Positions 57,017-64,000 of a stretch of 64,000 nt of DNA are shown here, in pieces. Source of the DNA: Nonomuraea rhodomycinica (lineage in GTDB: Bacteria; Actinomycetota; Actinomycetes; Streptosporangiales; Streptosporangiaceae). Position numbers and translations under genes: made by a program. Position 1 is the first letter of the stretch; every line of letters begins with the position of its first letter. The stretch spans positions 372,001-436,000 of the forward strand of contig NZ_JABWGO010000004.1 in NCBI RefSeq assembly GCF_013363995.1. Direction: 5' to 3'. The notes beneath the pieces were generated by a model. It had not been told where the DNA came from. It saw nothing but the letters and a program-made list of their open reading frames with translations, and did no database searches.

Positions 57017-57538
57017 CAGGAGGCGGGCCTGACGCTGGAGCAGCTGTCCGCCCAGTCGTCGGTCAGCCGGGCGATGCTGTCCAAGGTCGAACGCGGTGAG
57101 AAGACCCCGACGATCGGCGTCGCGTCCTGGATCGCCCACGCGCTCGACGCGTCGCTCTCGGACCTGATCGGTGCGCCGGCTGCTGCCGCGTCTGGTGTGG
57201 CCGTCGTCATGCGCAAGAAGGATCGCCCCGTTTTCCGTGACCCGGAAACCGGCTTCGAGCGGCACATGGTGTCGGCGGCCCCGGGCGCGGGAGGGGCCGA
57301 GATGGTCGTTCATCACCTCCCCGCGCAGGTCTCCACCGGGCTGCTGCCCGCGTATCCGCCGGGTACGGAGAAGCAAGTCGTGGTGCTCGAAGGCGCCCTC
57401 ACCGTCGCGACCGGCGGGATCAACGAGACCCTGAACACCGGCGACTCGCTGTTCTTCCAGGCCGACGCGGACCACGGCTTCGCCAACCGAACGAACGCCC
57501 CCTGCGAATACATCATGGTCATCTCGCGCAGAACGTGA
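57017..57538 (+). pseudogene. XRE-family regulator with cupin domain, 5' end missing
   Basis: In-frame homology begins at about 57017 (QEAGLTLEQLSAQSSVSRAMLSKVERGEKTPTIGV), the second to fourth helices of an XRE domain, followed by a cupin domain (TGLLPAYPPGTEKQVVVLEGALTV...SLFFQADADHGFAN). An in-frame stop at 56987 and no ATG or GTG before ATG 57074 mean that the first helix and true start are lost. CTG 57029 has AGGAGG at 57018-57023 and could allow a shortened product. ATG 57074 would keep only half the HTH. The stump of the gene sits next to the palindrome at 56988, so a small deletion is likely. Confidence 0.6.
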
Positions 57539-57603
57539 TCGGCGCCGCAGCTCGCGGGCCTGGACGATGGCGGATCTCTCGCCGCTTGCGACACAGTGAG
57601 AAG

Positions 57604-57609
57604 TAGTCT
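57604..57609 (+). promoter_or_regulatory. -10 box of a presumed leaderless transcript (Mth938 gene)
   Basis: TAGTCT ends six bases before ATG 57616; no ribosome-binding site is seen. Confidence 0.4.
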
Positions 57610-57615
57610 CGCCGT

Positions 57616-57984
57616 ATGGACCGTCGATCACCGCTGATCACACAGATCTCCTGGGGCCGGACGGTGGTCGAGGGCCTGGGCGAAGGCAAGGACTTCAAGC
57701 TCTACCCCGGTGGTGGACGGCCCTGGGACTGGAACGAGACCGGCACACGGCACAGTCCGGGCATCCAGCCTGCCGACGTCCGAGAGCTCCTCGACAACGG
57801 CAGCCGGGCCATCGTTCTTTCCCGGGGTATGCGGTTGGTCCTGCGGACATGCCCCGAGACGCTGGACCTCTTGATGGAGAACGGCGTCGAGGTCTACGTG
57901 GAGGAGACGACGGCCGCCGTCGAGCGTTACAACGCCCTGGCGGCGACCATCCCCGTGGGCGGGTTGTTCCACTCCACCTGTTGA
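57616..57984 (+). CDS. Mth938-like domain protein
   Basis: 122 residues from ATG 57616. The pattern ISWGRTVVEGLGEGKDFKLYPGGGRPWDWNETGTRHSPGIQPADVRELL, then IVLSRGMRLVLRTCPETLDLL and a C-terminal VEETTAAVERYNALA is the whole Mth938/AAMDC fold of normal length. Function in bacteria is unknown; relatives assist respiratory-complex assembly in other organisms. No operon partner. Confidence 0.85.
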   Translation: MDRRSPLITQISWGRTVVEGLGEGKDFKLYPGGGRPWDWNETGTRHSPGIQPADVRELLDNGSRAIVLSRGMRLVLRTCPETLDLLMENGVEVYVEETTAAVERYNALAATIPVGGLFHSTC

Positions 57985-58364
57985 TCACCACGTACGCGGA
58001 ATCGCCGGTGCCGCACGCCGCGATGTAACGCTGGCAGACCAACTCGGCATCACTCCACCCGCGGGACTCACCAGCCGCCAATGGAGCCGGCAACTCGGGG
58101 TCGCAGCAGGTGAAACCCTGTGGGCCCTCCTTGCCGACACTCGCCACGGCGCCGTACTGGAAAGCTTCTGGCCGGCAGGCCTGCGACCCGTCGTGGTGGA
58201 CGGGCTCCACCGTGCGGGAATTCGGAGAGCACACGAAGTCAGGTGCATACACGACGCGGCCCGTGGACATCAGGGCACTGGCGACGGAGATCCGTGGCCA
58301 CACCAACACGGGCGCCTCGGTCGCTCCGGTTCCCGGCTGATCGCCGCACGCGTCGGTGAGGTCG
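57985..58364. other. stretch without a confident gene
   Basis: Both strands are open in the same codon register. Reverse-strand 58270-57990 reads a Cys-rich string (VVYAPDFVCSPN...), forward-strand 57990-58240 reads RDVTLADQLGITPPAGLTSR. Third-position G/C is lower than in real genes here (about 65-77 percent by rough count), and no start signal fits either, so this is probably a decayed gene. Confidence 0.4.
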
Positions 58365-58535
58365 CTATTTCTTGCCGAGGATCGAACGGATCACCCGTGC
58401 GATGCCGTCGAGCACCTGTGGCAGGTCCGCTGAGTCCGCGCGACGGACCGTGAGCCCGACGATCGCCACTGCGGCGAGCGCGACGATCAGTACGACAGCC
58501 GTCGAGGTCATGGCGGCGACAGCCAAGGGGTCCAT
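58365..58535 (-). CDS. 56-residue membrane protein divergent from the NACHT gene
   Basis: From ATG 58535 with AAGGG upstream; the frame continues upstream to 58667 but without signals. MDPLAVAAMTSTAVVLIVALA forms a single membrane helix, followed by a cytoplasmic tail LTVRRADSADLPQVLDGIARVIRSILGKK that is an amphipathic basic helix. No known family. Its place beside a NACHT NTPase makes it a candidate membrane effector or partner of that system, or an unrelated small protein. Confidence 0.65.
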   Translation of the reverse strand: MDPLAVAAMTSTAVVLIVALAAVAIVGLTVRRADSADLPQVLDGIARVIRSILGKK

Positions 58536-58726
58536 GATGAGTTTCCCTTCTGGGGGATCGGCTTGGTCGGAGTCAGGTAACGTGCACGAACCGGCCGGGG
58601 TCGACGGATGTCGGACCGATCGGAGCAGGGCCGTATCACCGCAGGCCACTGACCTGTCCGGGGGCATCGAAGCCGGATGAGCCGGACCCGGTGGGGTGCC
58701 GTGGCGGGTGGAAGGAGACGCGTGGC

Positions 58727-61309
58727 GTGGCTGCCGGACTGCACAAGTACCTGCAGGATCTGGAGAGCAAGGCGCAGCGGCAAGTGCCCGGCTACCGTCG
58801 GGAGCAGGTCATCGAGCAGGTCAACCGTGGGCGCCCGGCGTCGCTGAGCACCTCGACGGTCGGCGACTGGATGGCCAAGGGACGTACGCCCCGGGATTTC
58901 CCCACGCTGTGGGCGTTCGTCGAAGCGCTGCACCGGGCGATCACGGTCGGGCAGGACCCGCCGCCCGCCTGGTGGAAGCAGGAGAGGAGCAAGTGCGAGG
59001 GCCTCTGGGAGGCCGCTCTTGAGCTCCGTCGCGCGGCCGGCGGCCTCGCCCCCGCCGTGAACGAGGAGCAGCACGCCCGATCGGTCCGGCACTATCTGCG
59101 CGCGGTCGAGCAGGCGGCCGCCTCCCATCCTTACCCAGGGGTGCTTCCTGGCAGCCCGTTGCCACCTCTGAGGCAGGTCCATGTTCGGCGGCGCGTCACG
59201 ACGCCGGCCCGCCCGGGCACCGGTGACCAGGAACGATGTCGTCCCGCTGAAGAGGTCCTCGCCACGGAGGGCCGGGTCGTCCTGCTGCTCGGCGGCCCCG
59301 GCGCAGGTAAGTCCAGCTTCTTACGCACCAGTCTGATCGCACTCGCCGAGCAGTGGACGTCGGGCGCGGGAACGGGCTCCGTACCCGTGTACGTTCCCGC
59401 GCATTTCCTCACGCGGGAGGGCGTTCTAGGCGAACAGCTCGCCCAGGCCGTGCGATCCCAGATCAAGGGCCGCGACTGCCTGCCTCCGCCCGCGTCCTTC
59501 TTCGCCGGCCCGCCCCTGCCGGGCGGCCGTTGGCTGATCCTGGTGGACGGTCTCGACGAGATCCCCGACGCCGCCGAGCGTATCGACGTCCTCCGGCGGC
59601 TGGCGTCGCTGCCGGGGGATCGCTATGAGCTGCTCGTCGCCAGCCGCCCGCTCCCCGAGGAGCAACTGTCCGAGCTCGGCCCGGCCGATCACGTCGAACG
59701 TTTCGAACTGGTGCCGTTCGACCCGCGGCAGTTGCCGGATTTCGCCAGGTCATGGATGACGGCCGCCGGAGTCGGCGATCCTGAACGAGCGGTCGCCACG
59801 TTGCTGGCGCAAGCCGTCCGGCCTCCGCTGGACCGGCTCGCCACCAACCCGTTGCTGGCCACCATCATGTGCCAGCTCCACGCGCACAACGTCGATTCGC
59901 CGCTACCGGCCAGCCGGTACGGCATCTACCAGCACTATGCCGACCTCCTCGTGGATCACCTCGATGGCCGCCTGCACAACCGCATGGATTCGCCCCTAGT
60001 CGAACGGCTGGCCGGCCACCCAGGGCTCCTCCTCCAGCTACGTGGCCGCCTGCTGGGCGCGCTCGACGAGCTGGCCCTGCTGCACATGCGCCAGGACGTG
60101 CCCGCCGCCCTGGAGTCGCTGATTGAGCGGGTCGCCGATCTGCGCCCGCACACCCTTCGCGGGGAGGACTGGCACTCGGTCGTCACGGACCTGCTGCATG
60201 CCACCGGTCTGGTCACGGTGCGGGGCACGAGGATCGACTTCCTCCATCAGACAATCGCCGAGTTCCTCGCGGCCAGGTACGTCGCGGCCGACGCGGACCT
60301 CAGCAAGTCGGCCTTCCGCCAGCTGTTCGGCAGCCGGTGGCTCAGGCCCCTGCGGCTCCGGAAGGGCGGCGGCGAATCGTCGTACGGCCGGATGCTCGTC
60401 GCGGCGTGGCTGGCTTCACCCCGTCGTCCTCGTGCTCTGCTCGACGTGCTCCGCAGGCTCGCCGCGCGCGACGGCACCGTCGGCCGGGTCGCCGAGCTGG
60501 CCGGCGATGGAGCCTCCTTGCCGCAGGAGATCCGTGACCTGGCGCGACGCCGCTGTCATCGGACAGCCACGACCACTCTGTCGCCCGCGGAGATGACGTT
60601 GATCGAGTCGCTGGGCGGGGGCCCGTCCATCGAACTGCAGAAGCAGCTCACCTCTCGTCGCATTCGCGCGGCGCGGATGCTGGTGAACCTGGGTGATGAA
60701 CGCGGCAGAAGCCTGCTGGACATGATCACCCTCGACACCACGTTGCCCGCTGTGGTGCGTTTCGACGTGGCCAGGACGCTGGGACGTCAGGAGGGTGAGC
60801 GGGCCGGAGACCTGCTCGAGACGCTCGCCCGCGACACGGAAGTGACCGGCGATCACCGCGTCCTGGCGGCCCGGCAACTGGCGCTCATGGCTCCGTCGAC
60901 GGGGCCCCTGCCGAACAGGCGCGGAGTGGACCTCCTCGAGCTGCTGGCCGGGGACATCACGCTGCACATCCTCAACCGGGTGGCGGCGGCTGCGGCGTTG
61001 CACAGGTACGACGGTGAGCGTGGCCGGGATCTCCACGATGCCGCGATCCGCGACCTCGACCTGTTCGCCCGTGACACCGGAGCGGACGGCCGTGCCCGCG
61101 TGGCATCGGCGGTGTGGCTGGCCGACGTCCGCCACCCGGGCGCCGTGAACCTCCTCGCTTCGCTGGTCCGCGACAGAACGCTGAGGCGAACCCATCGCCG
61201 CAGAGCGGAGAGGAGATTGGCGGAACTGGGCGTCCTGCAGGCGGAGGGGACCCAGGCGCGTCGGTGCCGGCGCGTACGTTCACAATCGGAATCAGGTTCG
61301 AGATGGTGA
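58727..61309 (+). CDS. NACHT-domain NTPase with C-terminal HEAT-like repeats
   Basis: 860 residues from GTG 58727, with GAAGGAGA eight bases upstream. About residues 1-110 form a helical N-terminal domain (GLHKYLQDLESKAQRQVPGYRREQVIEQVN ... TPRDFPTLWAFVEALHRA) of the kind found on actinobacterial STAND proteins. Walker A GGPGAGKSS is at about 189-197 and Walker B LILVDGLDEIPD with the DGLDEI signature of NACHT at about 271-282. A WHD-like region (FLHQTIAEFLAARYVAADADL) follows. Residues about 640-840 repeat a helical unit (RAARMLVNLGDERGRSLLDMI; RGVDLLELLAGD). This is the NLR-like architecture of bacterial NACHT defence proteins. First gene of a coupled trio. Confidence 0.9.
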   Translation: MAAGLHKYLQDLESKAQRQVPGYRREQVIEQVNRGRPASLSTSTVGDWMAKGRTPRDFPTLWAFVEALHRAITVGQDPPPAWWKQERSKCEGLWEAALELRRAAGGLAPAVNEEQHARSVRHYLRAVEQAAASHPYPGVLPGSPLPPLRQVHVRRRVTTPARPGTGDQERCRPAEEVLATEGRVVLLLGGPGAGKSSFLRTSLIALAEQWTSGAGTGSVPVYVPAHFLTREGVLGEQLAQAVRSQIKGRDCLPPPASFFAGPPLPGGRWLILVDGLDEIPDAAERIDVLRRLASLPGDRYELLVASRPLPEEQLSELGPADHVERFELVPFDPRQLPDFARSWMTAAGVGDPERAVATLLAQAVRPPLDRLATNPLLATIMCQLHAHNVDSPLPASRYGIYQHYADLLVDHLDGRLHNRMDSPLVERLAGHPGLLLQLRGRLLGALDELALLHMRQDVPAALESLIERVADLRPHTLRGEDWHSVVTDLLHATGLVTVRGTRIDFLHQTIAEFLAARYVAADADLSKSAFRQLFGSRWLRPLRLRKGGGESSYGRMLVAAWLASPRRPRALLDVLRRLAARDGTVGRVAELAGDGASLPQEIRDLARRRCHRTATTTLSPAEMTLIESLGGGPSIELQKQLTSRRIRAARMLVNLGDERGRSLLDMITLDTTLPAVVRFDVARTLGRQEGERAGDLLETLARDTEVTGDHRVLAARQLALMAPSTGPLPNRRGVDLLELLAGDITLHILNRVAAAAALHRYDGERGRDLHDAAIRDLDLFARDTGADGRARVASAVWLADVRHPGAVNLLASLVRDRTLRRTHRRRAERRLAELGVLQAEGTQARRCRRVRSQSESGSRW

Positions 61310-62214
61310 TGACCATGACCGTGATCGACGAGCAGGCCGCAGTCCTGGCTCTCGCCCAAGCCACCCACGACAAGCCCTGGCACCACACGACACGCGTCAT
61401 CGCCGCCGCCGGCAGCGCCCTCGGCGTGCTCGGCGGTGCGTTCGCCGGCCGCGACGAGGATGACCAGGCGCACGCCGCCGCCATCGCCGCCCGCGTCCGG
61501 GCCGAGGACCTCGACTGGGCGCGCGACCTCATCGCGGCCATGCTCGCCGCGGGCGTCCGCCTGGTCACCGTGCTGGACAGGGACTATCCCGGCAACCTGT
61601 ACTCCGCCTACGACCGTCAGCCGTTCCTGTGGGTGCGCGGCGCCACCGAGCCCGGCGACCACCGGGCCGTCGCGGTCGTCGGCGAGCACGATCTCGACCA
61701 TGCCGCCGCGGCGGCCCGCGCCCTCGCCCGCGCCGGGCTCACCGTCGTCTCGCCGCTCCGCACGGACCTCGACGCGGCCGTCCACGAGGCGGCTCTGGCG
61801 GCCGGCGGGCGGGTGCTGGGGGTTCTGGCCGGTGGCCTCGCGGCGTCGTCGGCATCCGGCGCGCACGCCAGTGTGGCCAAGCGGATAGCCGAGCGGGGCG
61901 CGGTCGTGTCCCCGTTCTGGCCCGACGTCGATCCGACGGAGCGGACCGTCGCGCTCGCCCGCGTCGTGACCTGCGGGTTGGCCGACTGTCTGTACGTCGT
62001 CGACGGCCACCGCGGGGGCTCCTCCCACGGGCATGCCGCGAAGGCTCTGGCGACCGGCAAGTCTGTGCTCGTGTCCCAGCGGCTCCAGCAGGAACAGCCG
62101 TGGGTCGCGCAGGAGGGCGGGCGGGGAGGCATGACTGTCGTCCAGGACATTGACGACCTCTCCCGGCGGGCGGTCAATCTCGTAGACATGACCCCTCGAC
62201 TGAACGTCTCCTGA
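61303..62214 (+). CDS. DprA-like (SLOG superfamily) Rossmann-fold protein
   Basis: 303 residues from ATG 61303 (ATG 61309 also in frame), overlapping the NACHT stop. The order LVTVLDRDYPGNLYSAYDRQPFLWVRG, then VLAGGLAASSASGAHASVAKRIAERGAVVSPFWPD, then DCLYVVDGHRGGSSHGHAAKALATGKSVLV follows that of DprA/Smf proteins. An N-terminal helical domain of about 60 residues replaces the usual SAM domain, and the winged-helix tail is absent. True DprA loads RecA on single-stranded DNA, but SLOG proteins in conflict loci are predicted nucleotide-ligand sensors. The tight link to a NACHT NTPase and a PRTase favours the second. Confidence 0.85.
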   Translation: MVMTMTVIDEQAAVLALAQATHDKPWHHTTRVIAAAGSALGVLGGAFAGRDEDDQAHAAAIAARVRAEDLDWARDLIAAMLAAGVRLVTVLDRDYPGNLYSAYDRQPFLWVRGATEPGDHRAVAVVGEHDLDHAAAAARALARAGLTVVSPLRTDLDAAVHEAALAAGGRVLGVLAGGLAASSASGAHASVAKRIAERGAVVSPFWPDVDPTERTVALARVVTCGLADCLYVVDGHRGGSSHGHAAKALATGKSVLVSQRLQQEQPWVAQEGGRGGMTVVQDIDDLSRRAVNLVDMTPRLNVS

Positions 62215-62216
62215 CC

Positions 62217-63011
62217 ATGGGCGGTCACCACGCTCTCGCAGAGCGGTACCGCCACATTCTCCGGAACGTTCCGGCGGTGCGCCCCGGAGTCTGCCGGATC
62301 TGTCACTCAGGGCCGAACGAGATCACGAACAGGACGCAGGAGGAGGAGAAGTTCTTCCCCGAATGCCTCGGCTGCCGCCTTGTCGCGGAGGAGCTGCCCT
62401 TCGGCGTGACGGCCCTGACGGAGATCGTCCCGCTCTCGCTGGCCTGCAAGGAGGACGATCAGCTGTACGCGGCGGTGACGACCTACGACGAACCGTGCCC
62501 GCCGCCCAACAGCGTCGACTGGGTGTCGGTTCTCGCCGCCGTGGTCGACCGGTTCTGCCGGGCGCATGCGCGGTGCCTGTCCCGGCTGGCCGGCGGTGAC
62601 TTCACGCTGGTCACCACTCTGCCCAGGCCGGTGCTCGGCCGGCCGGACGTCAAGGCGCGGGACCGGGTGCGACGCATCGCGACGAAGGTCCCGATCCTGC
62701 GCGACCTGTACAGCCCGGTGCTGGAGCCTGGCCCGGCGGCGGGGGGCATGAGCGAGATGACGGCGCAGCAGGACGGCTTCACCGCCACCAGCCCGCTCCG
62801 CGGGCAGAGAGTGCTGCTCCTGGATGATTTATGGGTCCGTGGCGGCTATGTGCAGAGCGCGGCGTTGGCGCTGTATCGGCAGGAGGCCGCCACCGTGGTG
62901 CCTCTGGTGATCGCGAGACGCATCTCGCCGCCGTACAACGCGGCGAACACCCTGATCCGGGACGAGGCGTCGAACGGGGGCTTCAGCTTCGAGCGCTGCT
63001 GCCTGTGCTGA
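62217..63011 (+). CDS. ComF-like phosphoribosyltransferase with zinc-finger motif
   Basis: 264 residues from ATG 62217, two bases after the DprA-like stop. Cys26-x2-Cys29 and Cys50-x2-Cys53 form a zinc ribbon. LVTTLPRPVLGRPDVKARDRVRRIATKV is ComF-like, and VLLLDDLWVRGGYVQSAALALYR at about 199-221 is the PRPP loop, keeping the two Asp but replacing the usual T-T-G-x-T by R-G-G-Y-V. A Cys triple ends the chain (RCCLC). Expected to use PRPP or a nucleotide-like ligand; the altered loop may mean a changed reaction. It converges on a TetR gene one base after the stop. Confidence 0.82.
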   Translation: MGGHHALAERYRHILRNVPAVRPGVCRICHSGPNEITNRTQEEEKFFPECLGCRLVAEELPFGVTALTEIVPLSLACKEDDQLYAAVTTYDEPCPPPNSVDWVSVLAAVVDRFCRAHARCLSRLAGGDFTLVTTLPRPVLGRPDVKARDRVRRIATKVPILRDLYSPVLEPGPAAGGMSEMTAQQDGFTATSPLRGQRVLLLDDLWVRGGYVQSAALALYRQEAATVVPLVIARRISPPYNAANTLIRDEASNGGFSFERCCLC

Positions 63012-63012
63012 C

Positions 63013-63603
63013 CTACGCGCCCCCGTCGCGGCCGAGCAGGTGCCCCACGCCTCGGGCGAGCGTGTCGGCGAACGCCGGCGCCTTCCCGGGATCTTCGAGG
63101 AGGAGGAACAGCCAGGCGAAGATCGGGCCCAGCAGCAGCGCGTGCACGGTCGCCGGGTCGGGGAGCCGGGGCAGTTCGCCGCGTGCCACCGCCCGTTCCA
63201 GCACCTCCGTGACGCAGTCGCGCTCGGCCCTGACGAACGTCCGCGCGAAGGCGGCCGCCATGGCGGGGTCCGCGTGCACGTCGGCCAGCAGGGCCGGCAC
63301 CACCCCTGGGGGCGGCGTGGCGAGGGCGGCCAGGATGTCGCGGGTGATCGCGGCCAGATCGGTGGCCAGCGATCCGGTGTCGGGCGGAGTCGCGAGGTCG
63401 AGGTCGTGCATGACCGCCGCGAAGATCATCTGCTGTTTGGTGGCGTGGCGCCGGTAGATCGCGGCCTTGCCCACCCCGGCCCGGGCCGCCACGGCGTCCA
63501 CGGTGAGCCGTGCGTACCCCTGCTCCGCCAGCACCTGCCTCGCGGCCGTCGCGATCGCCTCGTCCACCCGGCTGTCCCTGGGGCGGCCCAACGGTTGGCT
63601 CAT
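63013..63603 (-). CDS. TetR-family transcriptional regulator
   Basis: 196 residues from ATG 63603. N-terminal helix-turn-helix at about 15-60 (ATAARQVLAEQGYARLTVDAVAARAGVGKAAIYRRHATKQQMIF); the remainder is a helical ligand/dimer domain. TAAGCT six bases before the start suggests leaderless translation. An inverted repeat just upstream overlaps that box, and the divergent membrane protein gene begins 87 bases away, so it probably represses both. Confidence 0.93.
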   Translation of the reverse strand: MSQPLGRPRDSRVDEAIATAARQVLAEQGYARLTVDAVAARAGVGKAAIYRRHATKQQMIFAAVMHDLDLATPPDTGSLATDLAAITRDILAALATPPPGVVPALLADVHADPAMAAAFARTFVRAERDCVTEVLERAVARGELPRLPDPATVHALLLGPIFAWLFLLLEDPGKAPAFADTLARGVGHLLGRDGGA

Positions 63604-63609
63604 GGATGG

Positions 63610-63636
63610 AGCTTATACGGAACGACGGGATCCGTA
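63610..63636. promoter_or_regulatory. TetR operator and overlapping -10 box
   Basis: TACGGA (63616-63621), nine bases, TCCGTA (63631-63636) is a perfect inverted repeat. TAAGCT on the reverse strand (63615-63610) is the presumed -10 box of the TetR gene and touches the left arm. Confidence 0.55.
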
Positions 63637-63653
63637 ATGTGACCGATCTGACG

Positions 63654-63682
63654 TTGCCCCGGCCTGCGGATGGGCGCATGAT
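63654..63682 (+). promoter_or_regulatory. promoter of the partial membrane-protein gene
   Basis: TTGCCC (63654-63659), 17 bases, CATGAT (63677-63682), then ATG 63691 eight bases on. The spacing is ideal for a housekeeping promoter with a leaderless or near-leaderless transcript. The TetR operator lies 18 bases before the -35 box. Confidence 0.5.
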
Positions 63683-63690
63683 TCGGAACT

Positions 63691-64000
63691 ATGAGTTCCG
63701 ATACTGTCGTTTCCGTTAAGAGCGTGGTGTGGGCCGGCCGGATCCTGGTGTTCCTGGGCTGCGCGCATCTCGTGATCACGTTGCTCGTCAGCGCGGACCA
63801 CGTTCCGGGGTGGCTCGGGGGAGAGCTGTGGCACTTCCCGCCTCACCTGGACGACCTGTCCCGGCCGGCCCCGAACATGGGAGCGTTCTGGCTCGTCTGG
63901 GGCAGTTTCGCGGTGCCGTTGGGGCTGGTCGGCGCGCTGGTCGCCGGGCTGGGGAGACGCGGGGTGGTGCCGCCCGCCTACTGCGGCGCGGGCCTGGCTC
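63691..64000 (+). CDS. membrane protein, DUF6463-like (3' part cut off)
   Basis: 103 residues visible from ATG 63691 to the right edge. A hydrophobic helix at about 12-33 (VVWAGRILVFLGCAHLVITLL), a short Trp-rich extracytoplasmic loop (GWLGGELWHFPPHL) and a second helix pair (MGAFWLVWGSFAVPLGLVGALVAGL) follow. The pattern suggests a DUF6463-type four-helix protein, an assignment from memory. Divergent from the TetR gene, its likely regulator. Confidence 0.6.
   Translation, partial: MSSDTVVSVKSVVWAGRILVFLGCAHLVITLLVSADHVPGWLGGELWHFPPHLDDLSRPAPNMGAFWLVWGSFAVPLGLVGALVAGLGRRGVVPPAYCGAGLA

Noticed and set aside
57695..58309. 204-codon reverse-strand frame with several cysteines
   Set aside because: Half of it is antisense to the Mth938 gene and its third-position G/C is low; no start signal.
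61303..62214. Housekeeping DprA for natural transformation
   Set aside because: It lacks the SAM and winged-helix domains and lies in a NACHT operon rather than next to topA or rnhB genes.

Overview
The window is high-GC actinomycete chromosome. Third codon positions are strongly G/C, GTG and TTG starts are common, and the gene content (SARP/AfsR activator, conservon-type kinase, Tex, group 2 sigma factor, many one-component regulators) fits a Streptosporangiaceae-type organism such as Nonomuraea. That placement is inferred from style, not from a marker gene. A recurring trait is a TANNNT-like hexamer 5-8 bases before an ATG/GTG with no Shine-Dalgarno sequence, which suggests many leaderless mRNAs.

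Layout. 1-9.6 kb: edge of a DedA-like protein below a putative iron box; a small membrane-anchored protein; a 1113-residue SARP-STAND regulator; then envelope genes (flippase-like protein, PIG-L deacetylase, GT4 glycosyltransferase, DUF2079 membrane protein) and a small lipoprotein. 9.8-18.8 kb: MEDS/ATPase regulator, DUF998 protein, stand-alone phage-like domain, universal stress protein, APC permease, a divergent methionyl-tRNA synthetase behind a leader peptide and hairpin, a phosphotriesterase-family hydrolase behind 17-bp palindromic repeats, and a STAS protein followed by a sigma factor. 18.8-27.5 kb: small membrane protein, unknown protein, hydrolase-MerR pair, second hydrolase with a GNAT gene, a GntR-TetR fusion and Tex.

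27.6-42 kb: an RpiB-like protein; an operon of S-methyl thiohydantoin desulfurase-family protein, hydantoinase/oxoprolinase subunit and a complete five-gene peptide-type ABC transporter; a MarR/MFS divergent pair; a reduced conservon (kinase plus DUF742 only); and an orphan paralogue of the transporter's binding protein. 42-44.8 kb: a divergent leaderless pair, CobD, a phosphotransferase and tRNA-Arg(TCT).

45-56.4 kb is a sugar-utilisation locus: GH29 fucosidase and ROK regulator on the reverse strand, and divergently a CUT1-type binding protein, two permeases, two Gfo/Idh/MocA oxidoreductases and a 1208-residue secreted multimodular putative glycosidase, in a nearly gapless operon ended by a strong hairpin. 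No ATPase is encoded, so a shared MsiK-like ATPase is presumed. 56.4-63 kb is accessory: a shortened metallo-beta-lactamase-fold gene and a beheaded XRE-cupin gene flank an inverted repeat, then a Mth938-type gene, a 56-residue membrane protein, and a tightly packed trio of NACHT NTPase with C-terminal repeats, DprA-like Rossmann protein and ComF-like phosphoribosyltransferase. This trio is the best candidate for an undescribed system, probably a nucleotide-centred defence or signalling module. The window ends with a TetR gene and a divergent membrane protein cut by the right edge.
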